From: Deltaproteobacteria bacterium Ga0077550
GTDB taxonomy: Bacteria; Myxococcota_A; Polyangia; Nannocystales; Nannocystaceae
DNA length: 63,968 bases
Reading direction: 5' to 3'
Assembly (NCBI GenBank): GCA_001464385.1
Contig: LNFB01000305.1
Span: 1 to 63,968, forward strand
The notes beneath the pieces were generated by a model that saw only the letters and a list, made by a program, of their open reading frames with translations, was not told the origin of the DNA and searched no databases. Within the stretch, counting starts at the first letter, position 1, and each line of letters opens with the position of its first letter. This document shows positions 41,944 to 54,471 of this stretch, in pieces. A program made the translations under genes and the position numbers.

Positions 41944-42408
41944 TCAGGGCAACAACAACAGCAGCACCTGCGCCACGCACGACGGCTTCTCGGCGCCGTC
42001 GGCGTGGAACGACACGTTGAACACCGCGAGGTCGCCCGGCGAGCGCGGCGTCAGCGACTCGAGCGTGGCCCTGCACGAGATCGTGCTGCCGACCTTCGCG
42101 ATGCCCGGGAACCGCAGCTTGTCGAGGCCGTAGTTGAGGATCGTGCCGACGCCCTCGATCCGCAGCAGCTCGCCGAACAGCAGCGTCGGCACCAGGCTCA
42201 GCACGAAATAGCCGTGGATGATCGTGCCGCCGAACGGCGTCGCGCGGGCGCGCTCGACGTCGAGGTGGATCCACTGGTGATCGCCGGTGACGTCGGCGAA
42301 CGCGGCGACCGCCGCCTGATCGACGAGGCGGCCAGGGCTGGGACCCAGCGGCTCGCCGATGATCGCACGCAGACCTTCGATGCCCTGGACGACTCGGGGA
42401 TTGCCCAC
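41944..42408 (-). CDS. MaoC-like (R)-specific enoyl-CoA hydratase
   Basis: 154 residues from GTG 42408. Single hot-dog domain with the hydratase-2 motif FADVTGDHQWIHLDVERARATPFGGTIIHGYF, read in two parts: catalytic Asp in TGDHQWIH and His of the same loop. NodN/MaoC relatives hydrate trans-2-enoyl-CoA to (R)-3-hydroxyacyl-CoA, for fatty acid or polyester metabolism. It lies 53 bp downstream of the kinase-TPR gene on the same strand. Confidence 0.88.
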   Translation of the reverse strand: MGNPRVVQGIEGLRAIIGEPLGPSPGRLVDQAAVAAFADVTGDHQWIHLDVERARATPFGGTIIHGYFVLSLVPTLLFGELLRIEGVGTILNYGLDKLRFPGIAKVGSTISCRATLESLTPRSPGDLAVFNVSFHADGAEKPSCVAQVLLLLLP

Positions 42409-42461
42409 GTTTGCTTGGCCTCGATCGCTGCATGCCACGCGCCGCGTCGCGCGTCCAGCGA

Positions 42462-45377
<2,916 letters not shown>

Positions 45378-45445
45378 CGAACAGTGTTCGCACCCCGATT
45401 GAGGCCGGTTGCGACCGATCGCGACCGATCACGACCCGTGGTCGA

Positions 45446-46990
45446 TCAGCCCCGACGGGCGCGACCGGACCCGGCGCGCTCGTCGGCGCGACCGAGCGCC
45501 ACGAGATCGGCGAGGGCGTCTTCGAACTCGACCTCGGCGACCGCGGCACGGGCGGTCGCGCTCGCGAGATCGGCACGCGCGCGCCCATAGCCGACCAACG
45601 TCCCGAGCGCGAACGCGGTGGCGCTCGTCGGTGGCGGCGCCATCGCCCCGAGCTGCGCCGCGAAGGCCCCGGTCTGCACATCATCCTGCACGCGGCCGAG
45701 GTCCTCTTGCAGCGTCGCGAGTCGATCGGCGACGACGTCGAGCGCACCGGGCAGCGCGTCGCCGAGGAAGTCGAGGGAGTAGCGGAGGTTCTTGATGTCG
45801 ATGCGCAGCGCGTGGGCCTCCTCGGGCCCGCCCTCCTCGAGCCGCGCGACGGCGCGGGCGCACCGCTCGGCCCCCTTGGCGACGAGCCCACCCGCGACCG
45901 CGCCGACGGTGTGCCGGAGCCCGCGGGCATCGGGCGCGAGGCAGCGCTCGACATCGGTCGCGAGCAACCGCCACGGCTCGCCCTCGAGGAGCACGAGCGC
46001 GCGGGCACGTGCACGCGCACGACGACGCTCGATCCGCACGGCGACGTCATCCCAGCCCAGCGCGTCGACCATCGCGAAGCGATCGCGCCAGTGGCCGAGC
46101 GACTCGAGCTGCACGTCGAGGTCGCGGACCTCGCCCAGGGCGCGGGCCAGCGTGCGCACGCGATCGCGGAGCGCCGCGAGCGCCCGCTCGTCGAACGCGT
46201 CGTCGAACAGGCGCAGCGCGGTCCGGAGCCGGCGCAACGCGACACGCATCTTGTGCACGTGCTCGGGGTCGAGGCCGACGCGCACGCCCGGCGCGTGGGC
46301 ACAGGCGTTGGACCACCACGCCGCCACGACCCCCCGCGCCGCGTCGACCAGCAGATCGTCGGGGTCGAGCGCCGCGGGCTTGGTGCCGTAGCGGAACTCG
46401 CCCAGGCCCAGGGCATCGCGCGCCCGCTCGAACGTCGAGCGCCGCGCCACCGCGTGTCCGCCCTGCTTGCCGAGGGCGCCGAGGACCGAGCCGCCGCCCT
46501 CGATCGCGATCTCGGTGAAGCGCGCCCGACGACCGTGCGGCTCGGACGCCGAGACCTCGTCGACGACGAACTCGGTCGTCCCCGCCTCCGTGACGTGGGC
46601 CCAGCGGCGCCGCGCGATCACCAATGTGAGGACCTCGCGCGGGGCCTCGGAGAGCGCCCAGTCGAAGCGCTCGTGGACCCACGCGCGGATGCTCTCGCCG
46701 AGATCCGCCCCGCGGGGGAACGCGCGCTCGACCGGCGGCGCCTCGAGGACGACGCTCGGATCGATCGGCACGACGACCAGCGCCACCGTGCGGACGCCCG
46801 CGAGCTCGCGCAGCCGCGCCGAGAGCCCGGCGCCCGCGAGCTCGTCGGTGCGCGTGTCGAGGTAGACCTCGTCGACCCGCGCGTCGACCGGGCCGTGCAG
46901 CGTGCCGGTGTGCTGCAAGCGCTGCAACAGATCGTTCACCGAGAAGTCGGCGTCGCACGCGAACCTCGTCGCCACGCGGGCCTCGGTCAT
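45446..46990 (-). CDS. CYTH-CHAD protein with degenerate CYTH domain
   Basis: 514 residues, ATG 46990. Residues 1-190 align with CYTH/triphosphate-tunnel folds (DEVYLDTRTDELAGAGLSAR, EFVVDEVSAS, ARFTEIAIEGGG), but the ExExK metal motif expected at the N-terminus is absent (ATRFACDAD instead). The CHAD domain (230-510) has HKMRVALRRLRTALRLF, EVRDLDVQLESL and IDIKNLRYSLDFLG, whose Arg, Lys and His rows bind polyphosphate. It likely binds polyphosphate without triphosphatase activity. Confidence 0.85.
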   Translation of the reverse strand: MTEARVATRFACDADFSVNDLLQRLQHTGTLHGPVDARVDEVYLDTRTDELAGAGLSARLRELAGVRTVALVVVPIDPSVVLEAPPVERAFPRGADLGESIRAWVHERFDWALSEAPREVLTLVIARRRWAHVTEAGTTEFVVDEVSASEPHGRRARFTEIAIEGGGSVLGALGKQGGHAVARRSTFERARDALGLGEFRYGTKPAALDPDDLLVDAARGVVAAWWSNACAHAPGVRVGLDPEHVHKMRVALRRLRTALRLFDDAFDERALAALRDRVRTLARALGEVRDLDVQLESLGHWRDRFAMVDALGWDDVAVRIERRRARARARALVLLEGEPWRLLATDVERCLAPDARGLRHTVGAVAGGLVAKGAERCARAVARLEEGGPEEAHALRIDIKNLRYSLDFLGDALPGALDVVADRLATLQEDLGRVQDDVQTGAFAAQLGAMAPPPTSATAFALGTLVGYGRARADLASATARAAVAEVEFEDALADLVALGRADERAGSGRARRG

Positions 46991-47047
46991 CCGCGCGAAG
47001 CTACCATGCCGCCCGAGGCAGCGTGTTACGGCCCCGTCACGTCGGAC

Positions 47048-47077
47048 TTGCATCCCATTACACTAGTGATATAGTGT
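47048..47077 (+). promoter_or_regulatory. Sigma-70 promoter with overlapping operator of the GntR gene
   Basis: -35 TTGCAT (47048-47053), 16-base spacer, -10 TATAGT (47070-47075). ACACTA-GTGATA-TAGTGT (47060-47077) is a palindrome covering the spacer and -10, as expected for autorepression by a YtrA-type GntR protein; it also contains the 8-bp palindrome CACTAGTG. The predicted start at about 47082 leaves almost no leader before ATG 47084. Confidence 0.65.
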
Positions 47078-47083
47078 TTTGGC

Positions 47084-47461
47084 ATGCCGTTCGAGGTCGA
47101 GCTCGACTACGATCGGGGGGTCCCGGTCTACCGCCAGATCTTCGAGGCGGTGGTCCGAGCCCTCGCGAACGGGCGTCTCGCAGCGGACGAGCAGCTGCCC
47201 ACGATCGTGGAGCTCGCGGCCCGCATCGGCGTCAACCCGAACACCGTCGCGCGCGCCTACCGTGACCTCGAGCAGGGCGGCCACATCGTGGCGAAGCGCG
47301 GGCGCGGCACCTTCGGGGCGCCGCTGCGCCGCGACACCGCCCCCACGCGCGAGGCGATCCTCCGCGACATCTACGACCGCGCGATCCAAGACGGGGCGAA
47401 GCATGCGATCTCCGCCCGCGAAATCCTCCGCTACTTCCGGAAGGCGATGCACGATGAGTAG
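47084..47461 (+). CDS. GntR-family regulator, YtrA subfamily
   Basis: 125 residues, the short YtrA size. The winged HTH is LPTIVELAARIGVNPNTVAR with AYRDLEQGGHIVAKRGRGTF; the C-terminus is a short dimerisation helix rather than a large effector domain. YtrA regulators usually repress a neighbouring membrane-protein or ABC operon in response to envelope stress. The downstream membrane-protein gene overlaps it by 8 bp, and a palindrome sits on its promoter. Confidence 0.9.
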   Translation: MPFEVELDYDRGVPVYRQIFEAVVRALANGRLAADEQLPTIVELAARIGVNPNTVARAYRDLEQGGHIVAKRGRGTFGAPLRRDTAPTREAILRDIYDRAIQDGAKHAISAREILRYFRKAMHDE

Positions 47462-48356
47462 CCGACGACGCTCCCGCGCGATCCTCCGCGCGGCCTGGCA
47501 GACGCTCCGCCGCAACCCGCGGCTGCTTTGGTTCTCGGCGCTGCTCGGCGTCGTGTCGCTGGCGCTGACGAGCGTCGGCGCGGTGCTCGGGTGGCTCGGG
47601 CTCCAGGCGGTCCCGTGGCTCGACGCGCAGGGCTTCGGCGAGCCGCCAGAGGCGAGCCTCGTCGGTCGCGCGGCGATCGGCGTGGGCCTGTTCCTGTGGT
47701 TCGGCACGCACCTGGTCGCGCCCTACTTCGGCGTCGCGCTCGCGACCGCGACGATCGAGGCGCTCGCGTCGCGCCCCTTCGGCGTCGGCGCGTCGCTGCG
47801 CGCGGCCAACCGACGCATCGCGGGGATCGCCACCTTCGCGGTGCTCGACGCGTCGGTCGGGGCGTTCCTCGCCCGTCTGCGCGGCGGCGCGACGGCGGGG
47901 CGACGCCGGCCCTCGCAGGGCAATCCCCTGGCGGCGAAGCTGCTCGGCGTCGCGTGGTGGACGGCGACGTACCTGGTCGTGCCGGTCCTCGCCCGCGAGC
48001 CCCGCGGTGGCGTCGCCGCGCTCGGCCGCTCGACCGCGCTGATGCGCCAGACCTGGAAGGAGGCCTTCGTCGGCCGCCTCGTGCTCGGCTGGGTGCTGTG
48101 GCCCGCGGCGATCCTCGCGCTCGGCCTCCTGTCGCTGCTCGTGCTCGTCGGGATCACACCCCTGGCGCAGCCGGTGCTGTTCGGCGTCGCCGCGGCCGCC
48201 TCGGTGGTCGCGTACGTCGCGATCGCGGTGGTCGCCCACACCCTCGACACGGTCTACCGCTGCGCGCTCTACGTCTTCGCCACCGAGGGCGTCGTGCCCG
48301 AGCCGTTCCAGGGCCACGAGCTCGACGAGATCTGGGCGGTCCGCCCCGAGCCGTGA
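47454..48356 (+). CDS. Polytopic membrane protein
   Basis: 300 residues starting at ATG 47454 inside the end of the GntR gene. It begins with a basic N-terminus (SSRRRSRAILRAAWQTLRRNP), then about six hydrophobic segments (LLWFSALLGVVSLALTSVGA, AAIGVGLFLWFGTHLVAPYF, LGVAWWTATYLVVPVLA, LVLGWVLWPAAILALGLL, VLFGVAAAASVVAYVAIAVV). It resembles DUF-type membrane proteins with RxSxxLxxxxW-like cytosolic segments (LGRSTALMRQTWKEAF). No transport ATPase is adjacent. Likely the target of the YtrA-type regulator. Confidence 0.8.
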   Translation: MSSRRRSRAILRAAWQTLRRNPRLLWFSALLGVVSLALTSVGAVLGWLGLQAVPWLDAQGFGEPPEASLVGRAAIGVGLFLWFGTHLVAPYFGVALATATIEALASRPFGVGASLRAANRRIAGIATFAVLDASVGAFLARLRGGATAGRRRPSQGNPLAAKLLGVAWWTATYLVVPVLAREPRGGVAALGRSTALMRQTWKEAFVGRLVLGWVLWPAAILALGLLSLLVLVGITPLAQPVLFGVAAAASVVAYVAIAVVAHTLDTVYRCALYVFATEGVVPEPFQGHELDEIWAVRPEP

Positions 48357-48426
48357 TCGTCGGTCGCCCCCGCGCTCCGCCCCCTCCCGCCGCCCCCGGG
48401 GCGCCTCGGTGGTAGCTTCCCCCGAC

Positions 48427-49716
48427 ATGGGCCGACTGCACGCCGACTCCGGCTGGCTGCGCGACGACGCCGGCCGCATCGTGCTGCTGCGCGGCGCCAA
48501 CGTCTCGGGTCGCAGCAAGACCCCGCCGTTCGTGCCGTTCGACGACCCGCGGTGGTTCGATCCCCTGCAGGACTGGGGCATGAACGCGATCCGCCTGCTC
48601 GTGACGTGGGAGGGGATCGAGCCCGAGCGCGGGCGCTACGATCGCAGCTACCTCGAGCGCGTCGCCTCGCTCGCGCGCGAGGCGGGCGAGCGCGGCCTCG
48701 CCGTCGTCGTCGACTTCCACCAGGACCTGTACGCGCGCGCGTTCGGGGGCGACGGCGCGCCCACGTGGGCGGTCACGCAACCCGGCCGCGCCGCCACCGG
48801 CCGCGAGTGGTTCTGGTACTACGCGATGTCGCGCGGCGTGCAGGCGAGCTTCGCCGGGTTCTGGCGCGACGACGGCGGCCTGCGCACCGCGTTCCTCGGC
48901 GCCGTCGCCGAGGTCATGACGACGCTCGCGCCGCTCGACGCCGTCGTCGGCTACGACCTCTTCAACGAGCCGATGGCGCCGCTGGTCGAGGTCGTGCGCG
49001 GGCGCTTCGAGCGGGGCTGGCTCAGCGACTTCCACCGGCAGTGCGTCGCGCTGCGCGATCGCCATGCACCGGGGCGCGTGTTGCTGCTCGAGCCCACGCC
49101 GCTGGTCGCCTTCGGGGCCCCGACGACGCTCGGGCCGATCGAGGGCCGCGACCTCGTGTACGCGCCGCACCTGTACGACGCCACGGCGATCCTCGCGGGC
49201 CGGTTCGTGCCGACGCTGTCGACGTTCCCGCCGGCGCTCGCCCAGGTGACGCGCACCGCGACCGCGCGGCAGTGGCCGCTGGTCGTCGGCGAGTTCGGAG
49301 CGCTGGGCGGCCTCGTCGGCGCCGACGCGATGATCGAAGATCAGTGTCGCCGGCTCGACGCCGCGTTCGCCAGCTGGATGGTCTGGCACTACGACCCGAG
49401 CGACGTCGACTGGAACGCCGAGGACGCGTCGATCGTGCGCCCCGGCGGCGGCGACCGCCCATGGACCGCCGCCGTCGTGCGGCCCTACCCGCGCGCCCTC
49501 GCCGGTCGCCCGCGTCGGTGGCAGAGCGATCGCGGCGCGCCGTGGGTGCTCGAGTACGACGCCGAGTTCGACGCGCCGTCCGAGGTGGTGATCCCGCCGC
49601 GGTGGAGCGCGCGCCCCGACATCGCGATCGACGGCGCCGAAGGTGGCTTCGACGGGCGCGTGCTCACCATCGACGCGCGACCCGGCGCGCGCGTGCGCGT
49701 GCAGCTGCAGCGCTGA
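48427..49716 (+). CDS. Glycoside hydrolase family 5, endoglycoceramidase-like
   Basis: 429 residues from ATG 48427. GH5 motifs: LRGANVSG, MNAIRLLVTWEGIEP, VVVDFHQDLYAR (strong in endoglycoceramidase relatives), GYDLFNEPM with the acid/base Glu, and PLVVGEFGALGG with the nucleophile Glu. A C-terminal beta domain follows (about 350-429). No signal peptide is found, which is odd for a glycosidase of this type: cytosolic action or another export route. Other GH5 activities are possible. Confidence 0.85.
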   Translation: MGRLHADSGWLRDDAGRIVLLRGANVSGRSKTPPFVPFDDPRWFDPLQDWGMNAIRLLVTWEGIEPERGRYDRSYLERVASLAREAGERGLAVVVDFHQDLYARAFGGDGAPTWAVTQPGRAATGREWFWYYAMSRGVQASFAGFWRDDGGLRTAFLGAVAEVMTTLAPLDAVVGYDLFNEPMAPLVEVVRGRFERGWLSDFHRQCVALRDRHAPGRVLLLEPTPLVAFGAPTTLGPIEGRDLVYAPHLYDATAILAGRFVPTLSTFPPALAQVTRTATARQWPLVVGEFGALGGLVGADAMIEDQCRRLDAAFASWMVWHYDPSDVDWNAEDASIVRPGGGDRPWTAAVVRPYPRALAGRPRRWQSDRGAPWVLEYDAEFDAPSEVVIPPRWSARPDIAIDGAEGGFDGRVLTIDARPGARVRVQLQR

Positions 49717-49722
49717 CGCCGA

Positions 49723-50415
49723 TCACCAGCGCAGCGTCATGCCCCAGAGGGCGACTCGCGCAGGCACGCGCCGCCCGCGGGCCTTCGCGCGGCGGTGCAC
49801 GATCACGAGGCGCACGATGCCGGCGACGGCGAACGCCGCCCCGATCGAGACCATCGCCGACGCGGCGACGCCGAGGCGACGCGCGCGATCGATGTGATCG
49901 CCGAAGCGATCGTGCTGCGTCGCGCCCTGGGCCGCGCGGCGCTGCACCGCGGTGCCGATGTACAGGCCCGCGCCGACGACGAGCGACGCACCGCCGACCG
50001 ACGTCAACGCGACGCCGAGCGCGTCCGGTCCTGTCGGCGTCGCACCCGAGGCCGCGCCGGGGCCAGTCGTGCCGTCGCCGGCCTCGGGCGGCAGATCGGG
50101 GATCGGACAGGCCGCCATGCCCTCGCGCGCCAGCGCGGCGCCCTTCTCCGGCGGGTCGGACTCGAGGTACAGGCCGTAGAACTCGTGGGCCGCGACGCAG
50201 TCGCCATCGGCCCGCTCGATCTGCGCGCGGGCGAAGAGGTACTCCGGCCACGGCTCGATCATGTACGCGCGCGCGATGGCGGCGCGGGCCTCGGCGTACT
50301 CGCCCTTCTCGTAGTGCGACAGCGCCGACTCGGCCGCCTCGGCCGCCGGGCGCGACTGCGGACCGGTGGGCGGAGGCGCGAGGCAGAGCGCGGCGAACAA
50401 CACGGAGCCGAGCAT
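49723..50415 (-). CDS. TPR-like membrane protein downstream of a kinase
   Basis: 230 residues. Hydrophobic start (LGSVLFAALCLAPPP) is a signal peptide. Residues 25-85 are a TPR pair (ALSHYEKGEYAEARAAIARAY, YLFARAQIERADGDCVAAHEFY). A Pro/Gly/Thr linker and two membrane segments follow (ALGVALTSVGGASLVVGAGL and MVSIGAAFAVAGIVRLVIV). It is 3 bp downstream of the Ser/Thr kinase gene, so coexpressed with it, and convergent 6 bp from GH5. Confidence 0.78.
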   Translation of the reverse strand: MLGSVLFAALCLAPPPTGPQSRPAAEAAESALSHYEKGEYAEARAAIARAYMIEPWPEYLFARAQIERADGDCVAAHEFYGLYLESDPPEKGAALAREGMAACPIPDLPPEAGDGTTGPGAASGATPTGPDALGVALTSVGGASLVVGAGLYIGTAVQRRAAQGATQHDRFGDHIDRARRLGVAASAMVSIGAAFAVAGIVRLVIVHRRAKARGRRVPARVALWGMTLRW

Positions 50416-50418
50416 CGA

Positions 50419-51933
<1,515 letters not shown>

Positions 51934-51979
51934 ACGACGCGGGCGCGCGGCGGCTCAATCCCCGGGAGCGCGCCCGAGC

Positions 51980-52660
51980 TCACCGCCGCGGGGTGACCAC
52001 GTGGGCGTCGGCCAGCGATCGCGTCCAGCCGTCGAGGTCCGACAGCAACGCCTCGCGCGGCGGCAGCGGCCCGCCGAGCTCGCCGACGTACTGCCGGAGT
52101 AGCTCGCGCGCCCGCGCCAGCCGCGTCGTCACGGTGCTGATGGGCACCGCCATCGCCGCCGAAATGTCGCTCGTGCGCAGGCCCTGCCAATAGAAGAACT
52201 CGACGGTGAGCTGCAGATCGCCGGGTAGCCGCGCGAACGCGAGCAACAAGAGGTGCTGTTCCTGCCGGCGCCCGACCAGCGCCGACGGCGACGTGCGGGT
52301 GAGGTCGTCGTCGCCGGCGCGCTCCAACATCGCGTTGAACCGCGCGCGCGAGCGCAGGTGCTTGAGCAGCTGATTGCGGGCGATGCCGAAGACGAAGCCG
52401 CGGAACCGGGCCTCGCCGCGGAACGACGCCGCCGCCTCGACGCAGGCGAGGAACGTGCGCTGCGTGAGATCGTCGGCGGCGTCGGGGACCCGGCGCGCGA
52501 AGAAGGCGTGCACGCTGTGGTAGTGGCGACCGAACAGCTGGCCGGCGGCGACCTCGTCGCCGCCACGCCACGCGAGCAACAGCGCGAATTCACCGCGATC
52601 GTCGGCGTCGTCGTCGGTGTCGCCTTGCCCCGACGCGCCAGGTGGCAGGGTCCCGCTCAC
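51980..52660 (-). CDS. ECF-type RNA polymerase sigma factor
   Basis: 226 residues from GTG 52660; no earlier ATG makes sense. Region 2: FFARRVPDAADDLTQRTFLACV and FRGFVFGIARNQLLKHLR. Region 4: FARLPGDLQLTVEFFYWQGL, SDISAAMAVPISTVTTRLARARELL (helix-turn-helix). An N-terminal acidic stretch (DTDDDADDRGE) precedes region 2. There is no anti-sigma gene, but a kinase gene follows, as in kinase-associated ECF groups. It diverges from the cysteine-repeat protein gene 79 bp away. Confidence 0.9.
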   Translation of the reverse strand: MSGTLPPGASGQGDTDDDADDRGEFALLLAWRGGDEVAAGQLFGRHYHSVHAFFARRVPDAADDLTQRTFLACVEAAASFRGEARFRGFVFGIARNQLLKHLRSRARFNAMLERAGDDDLTRTSPSALVGRRQEQHLLLLAFARLPGDLQLTVEFFYWQGLRTSDISAAMAVPISTVTTRLARARELLRQYVGELGGPLPPREALLSDLDGWTRSLADAHVVTPRR

Positions 52661-52739
52661 GCATCGCACGATACCAGGAAAGCAGCGCCGCCCCGCTTGC
52701 CCGCGCGCGCTCGACTGCGGCACCATCGACGAGGCCCGC

Positions 52740-54368
52740 ATGCAACGATCGATGTCGCGACGCCACGAGGGGCCCGGCGAACGCGTGCGAGCGTGGGCGT
52801 GGTCGCTCGTGGTGCTCGGCTGCGGCCACGCCGCGGCGTGCGTCGTGGGCGGCCGCTTCGAGTGCATCGACGACCCGGCGTGCCGCGAGGGCGGGATCCA
52901 GGGCACGTGCGAGCGCTCGGGCTACTGCAGCTTCCCCGACGACGGCTGCGAATCGGGCGCGCGGTACAGCCGCTTCGCGCCCGCCGCCCTCGCCACCGAG
53001 TGCACCGACGTCCCGGGCACCACGGGCTCGACCACCGGCTTCGGCGCGACGACCCACGCGGACGCCAGCGAGGGCTCGGACGGCGCCCCACCCGTGGATG
53101 CCGGCCCGCCGGCCGTCCGCGCCCCCCACGAGGTGACCTGCGGCGACGGCCTCACCGAGGCCCCGGAGCTGTGCGACGACGGCAACCTGCAGGACGCCGA
53201 CGGCTGCAACCACGACTGCGTGCCCTCCGGCACGCCGCTGTGGACGATCGTCGAGAACGGCCAGGTCGGCGGCGACGACATCGCCTACGCCGTGGCGCTG
53301 ATGCCCGACGGCGACATCGTGGCGACCGGGCGGACCGCGGGCGATTCGGGCGACGTGTGGATGTCGCGCTACGATCCCGACGACGGCACCAAGCGCCGCG
53401 CCTGGCAGTACAGCACCGCGCTCGCGGACGAGGGCCGCGGCATCTCCGTCGACGCGGGCAGCGTCATCTACATCGCCGGCACGACCGCGACCGAGGCCGC
53501 GCTGCAGAACCAGTTCCTGCGCGCCTACTACGATGACCTGCTCGACGGCGGCCTGCCCGAGGGCAACGTCGAGTTGCTGTGGAATCGGACGATCAGCAGC
53601 CCGATGGCGGCCGACGATCGCGGCCGCGCCGTGGCCCTTCGGCCGAGCCACGATCAGATCGTCCTCGCGGGCTCCTACGGCCACGTCGAGGCGCCCACGC
53701 ACCCCGACGCGCACGCCCGCGGCTTCCCGCCCGACGGCACCAACGCGACCTGGACCTGCTCGGCCGGCATCGACGCGCTCGGCAACGAGGCGTGGGCTGC
53801 GGCGGTCACGGTCGAGGGGCGGACCTTCCTCGGCGGCACGGTGCGGACGGCGATGAACAACGGCCGCACCGACGCGTGGCTCGGCGAGATCGACCTCGCC
53901 GACGGCACCGGCACCGTCGGATTCGCGTGGACCGCCCGAGTCGGCGAGCTCGCCACCAACGAGGTGATCGACGCCCTCGCGCTGCACCCCGACGGGGCGC
54001 TCGTCGCCGCCGGCCACGTGGACGACCACGGCTTCTGGTCGATCTGGACGTTCGACGGCGTCGAGCTGACGCGCACCGTCGCCGACGATCCCGAGGCGTC
54101 CGAGATCCGCGGCGTCGCCGTCGATGGCACCGGCGCGATCGTCACGGTCGGGCAGCACGCCTCGGCCGCGGGGATGCTCGACATCGAGGTCGTGAAGTAC
54201 GATCCCGGCGGCGACGTGCTGTGGACCGACGTCCACGACGGCGAGGCCCACGCCGACGATCGCGCGCACGCGGTCGTCATCGCCGACGACGGCAGCATCG
54301 TGGTCGCGGGCCAGGCGCGGGCCCCGGCCTCCGACAGCGACATCTGGCTGCGCAAGTACGCGCCCTGA
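52740..54368 (+). CDS. Secreted protein with Myxo-type cysteine-rich repeat
   Basis: 542 residues from ATG 52740. Hydrophobic segment WAWSLVVLGCGHAAAC contains a possible lipobox (VLGC or HAAAC). Residues 35-65 are Cys-rich (CIDDPACREG, CERSGYCSFPDDGC). CGDGLTEAPELCDDGN with DADGCNHDCVPSG is the myxobacterial Cys-rich repeat, followed by a domain of repeated strands with GDIVATGRTAGDSGD, IVLAGSYGH, LVAAGHVDDHG and IVVAGQARAPASDSD, probably a beta-propeller. Substrate or role unknown. Divergent ECF sigma gene may regulate it. Confidence 0.8.
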   Translation: MQRSMSRRHEGPGERVRAWAWSLVVLGCGHAAACVVGGRFECIDDPACREGGIQGTCERSGYCSFPDDGCESGARYSRFAPAALATECTDVPGTTGSTTGFGATTHADASEGSDGAPPVDAGPPAVRAPHEVTCGDGLTEAPELCDDGNLQDADGCNHDCVPSGTPLWTIVENGQVGGDDIAYAVALMPDGDIVATGRTAGDSGDVWMSRYDPDDGTKRRAWQYSTALADEGRGISVDAGSVIYIAGTTATEAALQNQFLRAYYDDLLDGGLPEGNVELLWNRTISSPMAADDRGRAVALRPSHDQIVLAGSYGHVEAPTHPDAHARGFPPDGTNATWTCSAGIDALGNEAWAAAVTVEGRTFLGGTVRTAMNNGRTDAWLGEIDLADGTGTVGFAWTARVGELATNEVIDALALHPDGALVAAGHVDDHGFWSIWTFDGVELTRTVADDPEASEIRGVAVDGTGAIVTVGQHASAAGMLDIEVVKYDPGGDVLWTDVHDGEAHADDRAHAVVIADDGSIVVAGQARAPASDSDIWLRKYAP

Positions 54369-54471
54369 CGCGGACCCGAACTTTTTTCGCGGCGGCGCAG
54401 ACAAGGGGCCCGGCTGCGGGAACCCCCATGTCCGGACGCGGTGCCGACGGGCCGCGGGGGGACACGAAACG

